Below are positions 45,308-53,359 of a DNA stretch of 64,000 bases, one piece after another. The DNA is from Bifidobacterium asteroides DSM 20089 (GTDB lineage Bacteria > Actinomycetota > Actinomycetes > Actinomycetales > Bifidobacteriaceae), in assembly GCF_002715865.1 (NCBI RefSeq), contig NZ_CP017696.1, positions 310,001-374,000 of the forward strand. The letters run 5' to 3'. The notes beneath the pieces were generated by a model. That model saw only the letters and a list, made by a program, of their open reading frames with translations. It was not told the DNA's origin and did not search any database. The position numbers were made by a program, and so were the translations under genes. Numbering within the stretch: position 1 is the stretch's first letter; every line of letters starts with the position of its first letter.

Positions 45308-45342
45308 CCGCCCCTGCCCTTGAGGCGACGGGTCAGGGGCGG
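45308..45342 (+). terminator. Possible terminator hairpin after pepN
   Basis: CCGCCCCTG (45308-45316) pairs with CAGGGGCGG (45334-45342), with a further CCC/GGG pairing inside. It lies 10 bases after the pepN stop. There is no T tract, so it is only a weak terminator candidate. Confidence 0.4.
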
Positions 45343-45395
45343 GGCCATAATGAATCTGTCGTCTGCATGCAGGATGGTACGTTCGGAGGAGAGCA

Positions 45396-46772
45396 ATGCC
45401 CAGATTATTCGGTACCGATGGTGTACGCGGTTTAGCCAATAGAGACCTGACTGCACAGCTGGCCCTGGATCTGGGCGATGCGGCGGTCCGTGTCCTGGGT
45501 CGTGGAGCGGATCGGTCTGCGGGCCGTCGACGTGCCCTGATCGGCCGCGATACCCGGGTCTCCGGGGACTTCCTGGCCTCGGCCCTGGCCGCCGGCATGT
45601 CTTCGGGCGGTTTCGACGTGATCGACGTGGGCATCATTCCCACTCCGGGCATCGCCTATCTGACCAGCGTGCTCAACGTGGAGATGGGGGCGGTCATCTC
45701 CGCCTCCCACAACCCGATGCCAGACAACGGCATCAAGTTCTTCGCCCGGGGCGGGTTCAAGCTCCAGGATTCCAAGGAGGACGACATCGAAGCGGTCCTG
45801 GGCCAGGACTGGGAGCGCCCGGTGGGTGAGGGCGTGGGCCGCGTCTCCCATGACACGGTGACCGCCACTAATATGTACATCGACCACCTGGTGGAGGCCG
45901 TGGCCCCTGTCGCCCCCGACAAGACCCAGCCCAAGCCTCTGGACGGTCTGAGGATCGTGGCCGACTGCGCCAACGGTGCAACCTCGGTGGTAGCCCCCGA
46001 GGCCCTGCGCCGGGCCGGAGCGGATGTAGTGGTCATCAACGCCTCTCCTGACGGCTACAACATCAACAAGCACGCCGGCTCCACCCACCCCGAGCAGCTG
46101 CAGGCCATGGTCAAGGCCTCGGATGCAGTCATGGGCGTGGCCTTCGACGGGGATGCCGACCGTTGTCTGGCCGTGGACGAAGAGGGAAGCATGGTCAACG
46201 GCGATCAGATCATGGGCATCCTGGCCCGCGCCAAGCAGCGCGAGGGCAAGCTGGCCAATGACACCCTGGTCGTCACGGTCATGAGCAACCTTGGACTCAA
46301 GCTGGCCCTGAAGCAGATGGGCATCGTCACCGTCCAGACGGCTGTAGGCGACCGCTACGTCCTTGAGGAGATGCTGCGCGGCGGCTACACCCTGGGCGGC
46401 GAACAGTCGGGGCACGTCATCAACCGCGAGTTCGCCACCACCGGAGACGGGACCCTGACGGCCCTGACTCTGGCCAAGGAGGTCGTGCGCTCGGGCAGGA
46501 GCCTCAAGGAACTGGCCGCCGACTTCCCCCAGCTGCCCCAGCAGCTGATCAACGTCTCCGGTGTGGACAAGAACGCGGCCCGCACCAACGCCAAGGTCCA
46601 GGATGCAGTCGAGGCGGAGGAGCGGATGCTGGGCAGCACGGGCCGGGTCCTGCTGCGGCCATCGGGCACCGAGCCCCTGGTCAGGGTCATGGTCGAGGCT
46701 GCCACCCAGGAGCAGGCTGACCAGGTATGCCAGCGGCTGGCCTCGGTCGTGGCCGACGAGCTGGCCATCTGA
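45396..46772 (+). CDS. glmM: Phosphoglucosamine mutase
   Basis: A 458-residue alpha-D-phosphohexomutase that converts glucosamine-6-phosphate to glucosamine-1-phosphate for UDP-GlcNAc and peptidoglycan. N-terminus MPRLFGTDGVRGLAN; phosphoserine loop ISASHNP with Ser104; Mg-binding DGDADR (~250); substrate loop GGEQSGHV; phosphate-binding RPSGTEPLVRVM near the C-terminus. A strong GGAGGAG precedes the ATG. The deformylase gene starts 30 bases after its stop. Confidence 0.97.
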   Translation: MPRLFGTDGVRGLANRDLTAQLALDLGDAAVRVLGRGADRSAGRRRALIGRDTRVSGDFLASALAAGMSSGGFDVIDVGIIPTPGIAYLTSVLNVEMGAVISASHNPMPDNGIKFFARGGFKLQDSKEDDIEAVLGQDWERPVGEGVGRVSHDTVTATNMYIDHLVEAVAPVAPDKTQPKPLDGLRIVADCANGATSVVAPEALRRAGADVVVINASPDGYNINKHAGSTHPEQLQAMVKASDAVMGVAFDGDADRCLAVDEEGSMVNGDQIMGILARAKQREGKLANDTLVVTVMSNLGLKLALKQMGIVTVQTAVGDRYVLEEMLRGGYTLGGEQSGHVINREFATTGDGTLTALTLAKEVVRSGRSLKELAADFPQLPQQLINVSGVDKNAARTNAKVQDAVEAEERMLGSTGRVLLRPSGTEPLVRVMVEAATQEQADQVCQRLASVVADELAI

Positions 46773-46802
46773 ACCAACGACCCAGGAAAGGCGGAATCAT
46801 CC

Positions 46803-47456
46803 ATGTTCGGCAGAAAGGCGGCCTTCGACGCCGACCTCAACAACCGGGTGGAGTCCATGCTGGCCGAGGCCGGCAAAGAAGAGCTCCTGCCCATCGTGCA
46901 GATGGGCGAGCCCGTTCTGCGTCAACAGGCCCAGCCCTACAAGGGTCAGCTGGCAGCCAAGACTCTGAGCAGGCTGCTCAAGGCCATGCGGGCCACCATG
47001 CTTGAGGCTCCAGGCGTGGGGCTGGCGGCACCTCAGGTGGGCCTGGGCCTGGCAATCGCCGTCATCGAGGATCATGTCCGCGACGACGAGGATGATCCGC
47101 GCCAGATTGACGAGCTGCCCTTCAGGGTCATCATCAACCCCTCCTATGAGCCTATCGGGCAGGAGACTGCGGCCTTCTACGAGGGATGCCTGTCCCTGGA
47201 AGGATTCCAGGCGGTTCGGCGGCGCTGGCTGGACATCACCGCCAGCTGGGAGGACCGTTCCGGGCGCAAGCACCGCCAGCGCATGCACGGCTGGCCGGCC
47301 CGCATATTCCAGCATGAGACCGACCATCTGTCGGGCGAGGTCTACATCGACAAGGCCGAGATTCGCAGCCTGTCCTCCGACGACAACCTGAGCGAGTACT
47401 GGGCCTACGACCCGGTCCCCACCGAGGCGGCAAGGGAGCTGGGCTTCACCATCTGA
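46803..47456 (+). CDS. def: Peptide deformylase
   Basis: A 217-residue deformylase that removes the formyl group from nascent N-terminal fMet. All three signatures are present: GVGLAAPQVG, EGCLSLEGF and QHETDHLSGE (metal ligands His171, His175; catalytic Glu172). It is longer than the E. coli enzyme (169 residues) by an N-terminal helical extension (~1-25) and a C-terminal tail. The metal-Cys loop EGCLSLEGF departs slightly from the usual EGCLSVP but keeps the Cys. Start ATG at 46803, 30 bases after glmM and probably co-transcribed. Confidence 0.95.
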   Translation: MFGRKAAFDADLNNRVESMLAEAGKEELLPIVQMGEPVLRQQAQPYKGQLAAKTLSRLLKAMRATMLEAPGVGLAAPQVGLGLAIAVIEDHVRDDEDDPRQIDELPFRVIINPSYEPIGQETAAFYEGCLSLEGFQAVRRRWLDITASWEDRSGRKHRQRMHGWPARIFQHETDHLSGEVYIDKAEIRSLSSDDNLSEYWAYDPVPTEAARELGFTI

Positions 47457-47469
47457 ATCCAGTGAACCC

Positions 47470-48153
47470 CTAAATTCTCTTGACCCTCTGGTCCAGGGCC
47501 ATGGCTTCTGTTAGCTCCGGACCGTCCCCCTTCAAGGGTGCCACCGGGTGCATGGTCAATGCTTCTGAGGCACGACGGCCGGACTCCACAGCCTTGGGCA
47601 GGATTGCCTTGCCCTCCATGCCTGGATCCAGCCAGGAGTCCAGGTTCTCATTGGTGATCAGCAGGGGCATCCGGTCGTGCACCCGGGCGGCCTCTGGCGT
47701 GGCTTGCGTCGTCAGGATGGTGGCTGTCAGCAGCCAGGGTTGGCCAGGTCTGGCACGCCACCAGGAGTAGAGCCCGGCGATGTTCAGTGTGTGGCCGTCG
47801 GGAGCCTGGAAGTAGTAGGGCTGGTGGTCGGGTGTCCACTCGTAGTAGCCGCTGGCCGGAATGATGGCCCTCTGACTCCTGGCCGAGTCCGCGTAGGTTC
47901 GCTTGGTCAGAGCGCTCTCCACTCGGGCGTTATGGGTGGGGTAGGCCATTTGATCGCTTTCCGACCAGGAAGGGACCAAATTCCAGCGGGCCGGATGCAG
48001 GTGCCGCTGCCCATGCCGGTCTTGGGCCACCAAAGCGATGACAGACCCGGGGCTGATGTTCCAGGAGGGCTTGGGCAGTCCCGGAGCCTGTCGGGCACCG
48101 TAGCGTTGGGCCAGGTTGGAGTAGTCCAGGTCAGCCGCGAATCGTCCACACAT
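47470..48153 (-). CDS. SRAP/YedK (HMCES-like) abasic-site DNA-protein crosslinking protein
   Basis: A 227-residue SRAP-domain protein. It starts MCGRF, the obligatory Cys2 that becomes the N-terminal nucleophile, and this fixes the start at 48153. Further SRAP hallmarks: ARWNLVPSW; NARVES (Asn, Glu); YYEW; and HDRMP with the catalytic His. The family covalently traps abasic sites in single-stranded DNA to protect them. Cytoplasmic/nucleoid. It converges with def (13 bases apart) and is divergent from the alcohol dehydrogenase, with ~225 bases between starts. Confidence 0.93.
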   Translation of the reverse strand: MCGRFAADLDYSNLAQRYGARQAPGLPKPSWNISPGSVIALVAQDRHGQRHLHPARWNLVPSWSESDQMAYPTHNARVESALTKRTYADSARSQRAIIPASGYYEWTPDHQPYYFQAPDGHTLNIAGLYSWWRARPGQPWLLTATILTTQATPEAARVHDRMPLLITNENLDSWLDPGMEGKAILPKAVESGRRASEALTMHPVAPLKGDGPELTEAMALDQRVKRI

Positions 48154-48379
48154 GAAGCCCATTCTATGGATGCTTGGAGGCCCCGTCGAGGAAACGCCGG
48201 AGGCCTTTTTCCGGGCCAGTCTAAATGCTGATTGCCCCTTCTTTCCTGCTACCATGAAGGTGGTCTGCGGCAGCGGTGTACACATTGAGGATGGCCGTGG
48301 CCACAGCGGAATATTCAACGTTGTTTTTTGCCCTGCCTGGCATGATGCCGGTGGCGGCATTGTGATTAGGAGATGGTTT

Positions 48380-49498
48380 ATGCCTCAGAAGATCAAGGCG
48401 TCGATTGCCTACGGCATCGGCAAGGGCTTTGCCCAGCCCGAGGAGATCATCATTGACGACCCCATTGGCGCGGAGGTCCTGGTGGATGTGCAGGCCTCGG
48501 GTCTGTGTCATTCGGATCTGCATCTGGTCGAGGATGACGACAAGTTCTTCCCCTTCCCGGCTGTGATCGGCCATGAGATTTCGGGCATCGTCGAGGCCGT
48601 GGGCCCCGAGGTGTCCGGCATCAAGGTGGGCGACCACGTGGTGGCCTCCCTGGAGCAGGTCTGTGGACACTGCGCCAACTGCCTCAAGGGCCAGCCCCAG
48701 TCCTGCACTCAGCAGCAGGAGTGCGTGCGCGGCGCGGGCGAGAAGCCCCGTCTGTCCTTCCCCGACGGCCGGCCCATAACCCAGGCCTTCGGCACCGGCG
48801 GCTTCGCCGAGAAGGCCCTGATTCACGAGAACCAGCTGGCTGTGGTCAACAACCAGGTCAAGTGGGATGAGGCCGCCTGCATCGGCTGCGCCACCATCAC
48901 CGGAGCCGGAGCGGCCATCAACACCGCCCATGTGCGTCCCGGCGACACCGTGGCTGTCATCGGCACCGGCGGTATCGGCCTGAACATCATTTCGGGAGCC
49001 CGGATTTGCGGCGCCAAGCGGATCATCGCCATCGACCTGCTGGACAACAAGCTGGAGTTCGCCCGCAAGTTCGGCGCCACCGACGTCGTCAACTCCAAGA
49101 ACGAGGACCCTGTGGCCAAGGTGCGCGAGCTGACTGACGGCGGCGTGGACAAGGCCTTCGAGGCCATCGGTCTGCCCGTCACCATGAAGCAGGCCTGGGA
49201 CATGCTGGGCGTGGGCGGCACCGCCTACCCGATCGGTCTTACCAAGCCTGATGCCACGGTCTCCCTGGAGATCAACCCGGCCGACCTGCTGGTCCACCAG
49301 CGCGGCTTCAAGGGCGTGTGGATGGGCTCCACCAACATCAAGCACGACATCCCCATGTACGCCGACTTCGCTGTGGACGGCAGGCTGAACATGCATGACA
49401 TCGTCAGCCAGCACATCAAGCTGAGCCAGATCGACGAAGCCTACAAGCAGCTGGTCAACGGCGAGGTCATCCGTTCGGTCATCACCGAATTCGACTGA
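48380..49498 (+). CDS. Zinc-dependent alcohol dehydrogenase, class III/NDMA-type MDR
   Basis: 372 residues. The catalytic zinc Cys is in SGLCHSDLH and His-Glu in IGHEISG. Four structural Cys lie within CGHCANCLKGQPQSC. The Rossmann signature is IGTGGIGLNIISG (~195). The length and the long loop after the structural zinc resemble the class III/NDMA-dependent alcohol dehydrogenases of actinobacteria rather than short yeast-type ADH. It probably oxidises or reduces alcohols/aldehydes with NAD(H); the substrate is unknown. Start: ATG at 48380, with AGGAGA six bases upstream. A strong terminator follows at 49565. Confidence 0.88.
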   Translation: MPQKIKASIAYGIGKGFAQPEEIIIDDPIGAEVLVDVQASGLCHSDLHLVEDDDKFFPFPAVIGHEISGIVEAVGPEVSGIKVGDHVVASLEQVCGHCANCLKGQPQSCTQQQECVRGAGEKPRLSFPDGRPITQAFGTGGFAEKALIHENQLAVVNNQVKWDEAACIGCATITGAGAAINTAHVRPGDTVAVIGTGGIGLNIISGARICGAKRIIAIDLLDNKLEFARKFGATDVVNSKNEDPVAKVRELTDGGVDKAFEAIGLPVTMKQAWDMLGVGGTAYPIGLTKPDATVSLEINPADLLVHQRGFKGVWMGSTNIKHDIPMYADFAVDGRLNMHDIVSQHIKLSQIDEAYKQLVNGEVIRSVITEFD

Positions 49499-49564
49499 TG
49501 ACTTCCACTGTTCGGTATGACTGCTGAAGGTCATGCCTAACAGGGTTCTTATAGGGGTTCTGAT

Positions 49565-49614
49565 GACAAGGGGCTCCGGGTGCGTAAGGCATCCGGAGCC
49601 CCTTTGTCGTTTTG
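49565..49614. terminator. Strong terminator between adh and the glycerate kinase gene
   Basis: A stem of ~18 bp with one bulge and one wobble/mismatch: 49565-49583 (GACAAGGGG..GGGTGC) pairs with 49589-49608 (GCATCC..CCTTTGTC), loop GTAAG. It is followed by CGTTTT on the plus strand. It probably serves both convergent genes. Confidence 0.85.
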
Positions 49615-49631
49615 GCAATCCCAGAGCCTGA

Positions 49632-50762
49632 TCAGGCCAGGAGCCTGCCGATGTTCTCGGCCACTGCGGCGAGGTTGTCGGCGGCCTTGGCCATGGCATC
49701 CTCAAGGCTGACGGCCCCGGGGCTGATGCTGAAGATGGCGTCGATGCCCACCTTGTAAAGCTCTTCAGTCCCGGCTCCAAGGTTGCCCGCTAGGGCGATG
49801 ACCTTGCAGCCGGGGGAGGACTCCTTGACGGCCTGGGCTGTGCCCATGGGGGTCTTGCCGAAACCGGTCTGGAAGTCGATGCCGCCCTCGCCGGTGAAGC
49901 AGAGGTCGGCACCGCGGGCCAGCTTCTTGAGATGGGTGGTCTCCACGACGATGTTGACCCCCGAGGCCATGACGGCCGGAGTGAAGGCCAGGAATCCTGC
50001 ACCCAGACCACCGGCGGCCCCAGCACCCGGCTTGGTCTCCACCTCCCGATGCAGATCCCTGCGAATGACGGCTGCATAGTGGGCCAGGGCCGCATCCAGG
50101 GTGGCCACCATGGATGGGTCCGCCCCTTTTTGCGGTCCGAAGACGGCCGAGGCTCCTTCAGGGCCGGTCAGAGGGTTGGCCACGTCCGAGGCCAGACGAA
50201 TGCGGGTGCGAGCCAGCCGGGGATCCAGCCCGGAGACGTCGATTCGATCCAGCCGGGCCAGCGCCGCTCCACCCTGTGTCAGATCATTTCCGTCAGCGTC
50301 CAGGAGCCGGGCACCCAGGGCCTGGGCCATGCCGGCGCCGCCGTCGTTGGTGGCCGATCCGCCCAGGCCGACGATGATCTCCTGTGCGCCCTGGTCCAAG
50401 GCCTGGCTGATCAGCTCGCCTGTGCCGTAGGTGGTGGTGACCAGCGGGTCCCGGGTCTGTTCGTTGACGAACTGGATGCCGCTGGCCGCAGCCATCTCGA
50501 TGGCGGCTGTCCGTCCGTCGCCCAGGATGCCGTAGCTGGCGTTCAGGGTCTGACCCAGGGGTCCGGTGACCTGGGTCTGGATCATGTGGCCTTCGGTTGC
50601 ATCGACCAGGGACTGGGCCGTGCCCTCGCCGCCGTCGGCCATGGGCACCAGGATCATTTCGGCCTTGAGTGGGCTGCGTCGCAATCCCCGTTCGATGGCC
50701 TCTGCGGCCTCCTTGGCGGTCAGGCTGCCCTTGAAGGAGTCGGGTGCGATGATGATTTTCAT
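49632..50762 (-). CDS. glxK: Glycerate kinase (GarK/GlxK family)
   Basis: A 376-residue type II glycerate kinase that phosphorylates D-glycerate to a phosphoglycerate feeding glycolysis. N-terminus MKIIIAPDSFKGSLTAKEAA; VPMADGGEGTAQSL; GLGGSATNDGGAGMAQALG; the FTGEGGIDFQTGFGKTP motif near 290-305. AGGAAAGG lies upstream of the ATG. Its start codon overlaps the TGA of an 80-codon hydrophobic reading frame (50759-51001). Length normal. Confidence 0.95.
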   Translation of the reverse strand: MKIIIAPDSFKGSLTAKEAAEAIERGLRRSPLKAEMILVPMADGGEGTAQSLVDATEGHMIQTQVTGPLGQTLNASYGILGDGRTAAIEMAAASGIQFVNEQTRDPLVTTTYGTGELISQALDQGAQEIIVGLGGSATNDGGAGMAQALGARLLDADGNDLTQGGAALARLDRIDVSGLDPRLARTRIRLASDVANPLTGPEGASAVFGPQKGADPSMVATLDAALAHYAAVIRRDLHREVETKPGAGAAGGLGAGFLAFTPAVMASGVNIVVETTHLKKLARGADLCFTGEGGIDFQTGFGKTPMGTAQAVKESSPGCKVIALAGNLGAGTEELYKVGIDAIFSISPGAVSLEDAMAKAADNLAAVAENIGRLLA

Positions 50763-51001
50763 AGGTGTGACCTTTCCTGACTCGTCGCTTCAGAAGACCA
50801 AACAGACCAGCATGGCCACCCGGGGTCATGGTCAGGCCTACCAGGCTCGCCCAGGGTCATGCTGATGGGCTTGGTGAAGAAGCTGCTGCCCAGGATAAGG
50901 CTTGTGGAGATTGCAACGGCCATGGGGATGTTGACAATCGATGTCAGCATGGGTCCAAGCATGACCATGACTTGGATGAGGTTTGTGATCTGCATGGGCA
51001 A
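50759..51001 (-). other. Unrecognised hydrophobic reading frame coupled to glycerate kinase (possible permease remnant)
   Basis: The 50763-51063 interval lacks a convincing gene. On the minus strand an 80-codon frame from a TTG at 51001 encodes a hydrophobic stretch (MVMLGPMLTSIVNIPMAVAI, then SLILGSSFF) and a low-quality polar tail. It ends in TGA overlapping the glycerate kinase ATG. The frame stays open upstream into the DUF4391-like gene, without an SD. It could be a decayed transporter fragment or a chance frame; I do not recognise a family. A plus-strand frame at 50859 is equally uncharacterised. Confidence 0.3.
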
Positions 51002-51063
51002 GTCTGAGCTGGAGCTTTGCCAGACTAGGCATGGCTCGGCTCTGCTGCCTAAACCTCTGCCGC

Positions 51064-51783
51064 CTAAACCTCGGTTGTCTGATTATCGGCGGAAAGGTGC
51101 TTCAGTTCGGCGCGGACCTTCTGGAGCTTGGCGAAGGCTGTGTTGCGGTTCTGGGTGGTTTTGGCCCGGCCGTGGTCTCCGGTCAGCTTGACCTCCTGGG
51201 CCTTGAGCAGGTCAATGCGCTCGCGGACGGCGAGTCGGTTGTCCAGATTCCTGCCGTCAGTCTGATCCAGGGTCACCTGGGCGCAGAGGCTGTCCCAGAG
51301 CTGGTCCATATCGTCGCCGACCAGGGTCAGTCTGGCCTTATCAGCAGGGCGGGGCCTGCCCAGGTGGAGTGTATGCCTGGTCTCATGACCGGCTTTGATG
51401 GGCTGGGCCCGGCGGACGGCCGGCGTGCAGACGAGGCCCTCTTCACCCTGGTGGATGGTGATGAAGACCATGCCTGAGGAGCGCATGGCGGCGATGTGTT
51501 CCAGCACGTCCTCCGGCACATCGGGGGTCTTCAGCCCGACTGCCATGACCAGCACCTCGTGGCAGTGCGCGCCATCCGTCACAGGGATGCTACCGGGCCG
51601 CAGCAGGGCCAGCATGACGATTTTGTCGACGCTGGTGGAGAAGTGCTGGCGCAGTCGTGAGGAGACGGGCGGTCGCGTGGTGAAGGCCCTTATGGGCAGT
51701 TCGCCCTTGGCGGCTGGAATGGCGGTGGTGGGCGGCAGGCCCAGGGAGAGCGCGGATATGCCTTCGTAGCTTGCGATTGTCAT
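51064..51783 (-). CDS. DUF4391-like protein
   Basis: 239 residues, no signal peptide or membrane segment. An N-terminal SVDKIVMLALLRPGSIPV..EVLVMAVGLK stretch and a central VLEHIAAMRSSGMVFITIHQ strand-helix pattern resemble DUF4391. This family is usually found near type III restriction or DEAD-box helicase genes. No such genes are in this window. The C-terminal ~70 residues form a charged helical region (LLKAQEVKLTGDHG, LQKVRAELKHLSAD). The start at 51783 (MTIASYEGIS) has AAGG upstream; the frame further upstream is arginine/serine-rich nonsense. Assignment from memory of the family pattern. Confidence 0.6.
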   Translation of the reverse strand: MTIASYEGISALSLGLPPTTAIPAAKGELPIRAFTTRPPVSSRLRQHFSTSVDKIVMLALLRPGSIPVTDGAHCHEVLVMAVGLKTPDVPEDVLEHIAAMRSSGMVFITIHQGEEGLVCTPAVRRAQPIKAGHETRHTLHLGRPRPADKARLTLVGDDMDQLWDSLCAQVTLDQTDGRNLDNRLAVRERIDLLKAQEVKLTGDHGRAKTTQNRNTAFAKLQKVRAELKHLSADNQTTEV

Positions 51784-51929
51784 CCTTGGCCTTTCTGTCG
51801 CTGTTTCCGTCATTTTACCGGCAGGAGCGCGACCAGGGGCAAGAGTGTCCGTTTGCCGGCATTGTATATTGGCTGTAACCCCACAGGACCGGTGCGAGGA
51901 GCTGTGCGGGTTGGAGTGATGAGGGCTGA

Positions 51930-52967
51930 ATGATGAGCAATGATGCAGAGATGACTGTAACCGACGAGGAACGCGAACTTCTGGAGGGATGGACCGAAGT
52001 CGACGGGGACCTGGATGGCTGCAGTCCGGATATGGTCCGGGTTGTTCTGGGCTCCAGGCTGACCTTCGGGCGCATGGACGCTCCCCGCTCCCGTCATTGG
52101 CAGGTGCCGGAGGGGGTGGACTGCCTGAACGACATCGCATATGTGGATGATGGCCTGCGCGCCCACAAGCTGGACCTTTACCTGCCTCATGATGCCCGGC
52201 TGCGCAACGGCAGGGTCATCCCTGTCTACATCGACATCCACGGCGGCGGGTTCATGTACGGCTACAAGGAGCTCAACCGAAACTTCTGCACCCACCTGGC
52301 CAAGCGCGGCTTTGCGGTCTTCTCGGTCAACTACCGGCTGATTCCCAGCACGGACTTCATGGGCCAGCTGGGTGACGTGCTGACGGCCCTGACCTGGATC
52401 AAGACCCACCTGGACGAGTATCCGGTTTCGCCCGACCGCATCTTTCTGACGGGAGACTCGGCTGGAGGCACCCTGGCCCTCTATACGCTGGCAGTGGAGT
52501 CCGATGACCAATTCGCGCAGAGGCTGGGGCTGAAACCTGCCGGGCTGCGGCCCCGTGGCGCTGCCTTGGTCTCAGGGCTTTTTGACCTGACTCCTTACTT
52601 ATCGGTGAATCTGGATGACTTCCATCCAACTGGTTCGCCCACCGATGACCTATCCATGGTTGCCCCATCCTTCTTTGGAAGCTTCGTGCAGGCTGGGGGC
52701 GATCAGGTGGCCGAGCTGACGACCATGGTCGACATGGTCCACCTGCCGCCGGTCTTTCTGAACACCAGCGCCGACGACTTCCTGCAGGGCGAAGCGCTCA
52801 GGCTGGCCGAGATTCTGTGCAGGAGGGGCCGCGATTTCGAGCTGCATGATCTGAGGCCCAACCGCCTGCAGTCCCTGGGACACGTCTATCCTGTGGCCAT
52901 GACCTGGCTGGAGGAGAGCCGTCAGGCCCTGGACCGGATTCACGATTTCTCCTACGACCTGATATGA
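51930..52967 (+). CDS. Alpha/beta hydrolase (HSL/carboxylesterase family)
   Basis: 345 residues of the hormone-sensitive lipase-type esterase family. The oxyanion-hole motif is HGGGFMYG (~104-111) and the nucleophile elbow is GDSAGGTLAL (Ser near 172). A C-terminal Asp in TSADDFLQ and His in LGHVYPVAM complete the triad. No signal peptide, so it is cytoplasmic; it probably hydrolyses small esters. Start ATG 51930 with GAGGG upstream; the ATGATG allows a one-codon shift. It is transcribed away from the DUF4391-like gene (divergent, ~145-base gap that must hold both promoters). Confidence 0.88.
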   Translation: MMSNDAEMTVTDEERELLEGWTEVDGDLDGCSPDMVRVVLGSRLTFGRMDAPRSRHWQVPEGVDCLNDIAYVDDGLRAHKLDLYLPHDARLRNGRVIPVYIDIHGGGFMYGYKELNRNFCTHLAKRGFAVFSVNYRLIPSTDFMGQLGDVLTALTWIKTHLDEYPVSPDRIFLTGDSAGGTLALYTLAVESDDQFAQRLGLKPAGLRPRGAALVSGLFDLTPYLSVNLDDFHPTGSPTDDLSMVAPSFFGSFVQAGGDQVAELTTMVDMVHLPPVFLNTSADDFLQGEALRLAEILCRRGRDFELHDLRPNRLQSLGHVYPVAMTWLEESRQALDRIHDFSYDLI

Positions 52968-53080
52968 GCCTTTCATCGCGCCCGGTTCATCCGGTCACTG
53001 GCTATGATGGGAGGAGAAAGGTGGGCATCGATGGCGCAAGGCCCCCGGTGTCTGCACCGCCGCTTACAGAGGAGTGATTC

Positions 53081-53284
53081 ATGGACGAGAAGACCTTGGT
53101 AGAGAAGCTGAGCAACCTGGAGACCATCGACCAGCTGGTTGATCTGTCCAAGGAGATCGGGCAGCCCCTGTCGTACAACGACGCTGACCAGCTCTTCGGC
53201 AGGATCAACCAGTGCAAGAACGATGTCGCACAGCTGGGCGGCGACACCATCGCCAAGCTGGCCAAGCAGGTCTTCAACATCTGA
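53081..53284 (+). CDS. Small protein of unknown function (67 residues)
   Basis: A short acidic, all-helical protein (MDEKTLVEKLSNLETIDQLV at the N-terminus, a single Cys at about position 46). No recognised family. Support for being real: GAGGAG 6 bases ahead of the ATG, a rho-independent terminator 30 bases after the stop, and a codon choice matching its neighbours. The pattern of two or three short amphipathic helices is loosely reminiscent of Nif11-type leader peptides, but without the Gly-Gly cleavage site; I would not assign it. It lies 113 bases after the hydrolase gene. Confidence 0.7.
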   Translation: MDEKTLVEKLSNLETIDQLVDLSKEIGQPLSYNDADQLFGRINQCKNDVAQLGGDTIAKLAKQVFNI

Positions 53285-53315
53285 GGCATCGGAATCTGAG
53301 GTATCGGATTCCACA

Positions 53316-53349
53316 AGGGCGGGCCGACGACCGGTTCCGCCCTCTTTTT
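53316..53349 (+). terminator. Rho-independent terminator after the small protein gene
   Basis: AGGGCGG (53316-53322) pairs with CCGCCCT (53337-53343), with a further CCG/CGG inside, followed by CTTTTT. It ends just before the stop of the convergent MFS gene. Confidence 0.8.
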
Positions 53350-53359
53350 ATGCCCGGTT

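Noticed and set aside
48221-49780. A 519-codon frame antisense to the alcohol dehydrogenase
   Set aside because: Shadow of the dehydrogenase frame; no SD and no recognisable protein pattern.
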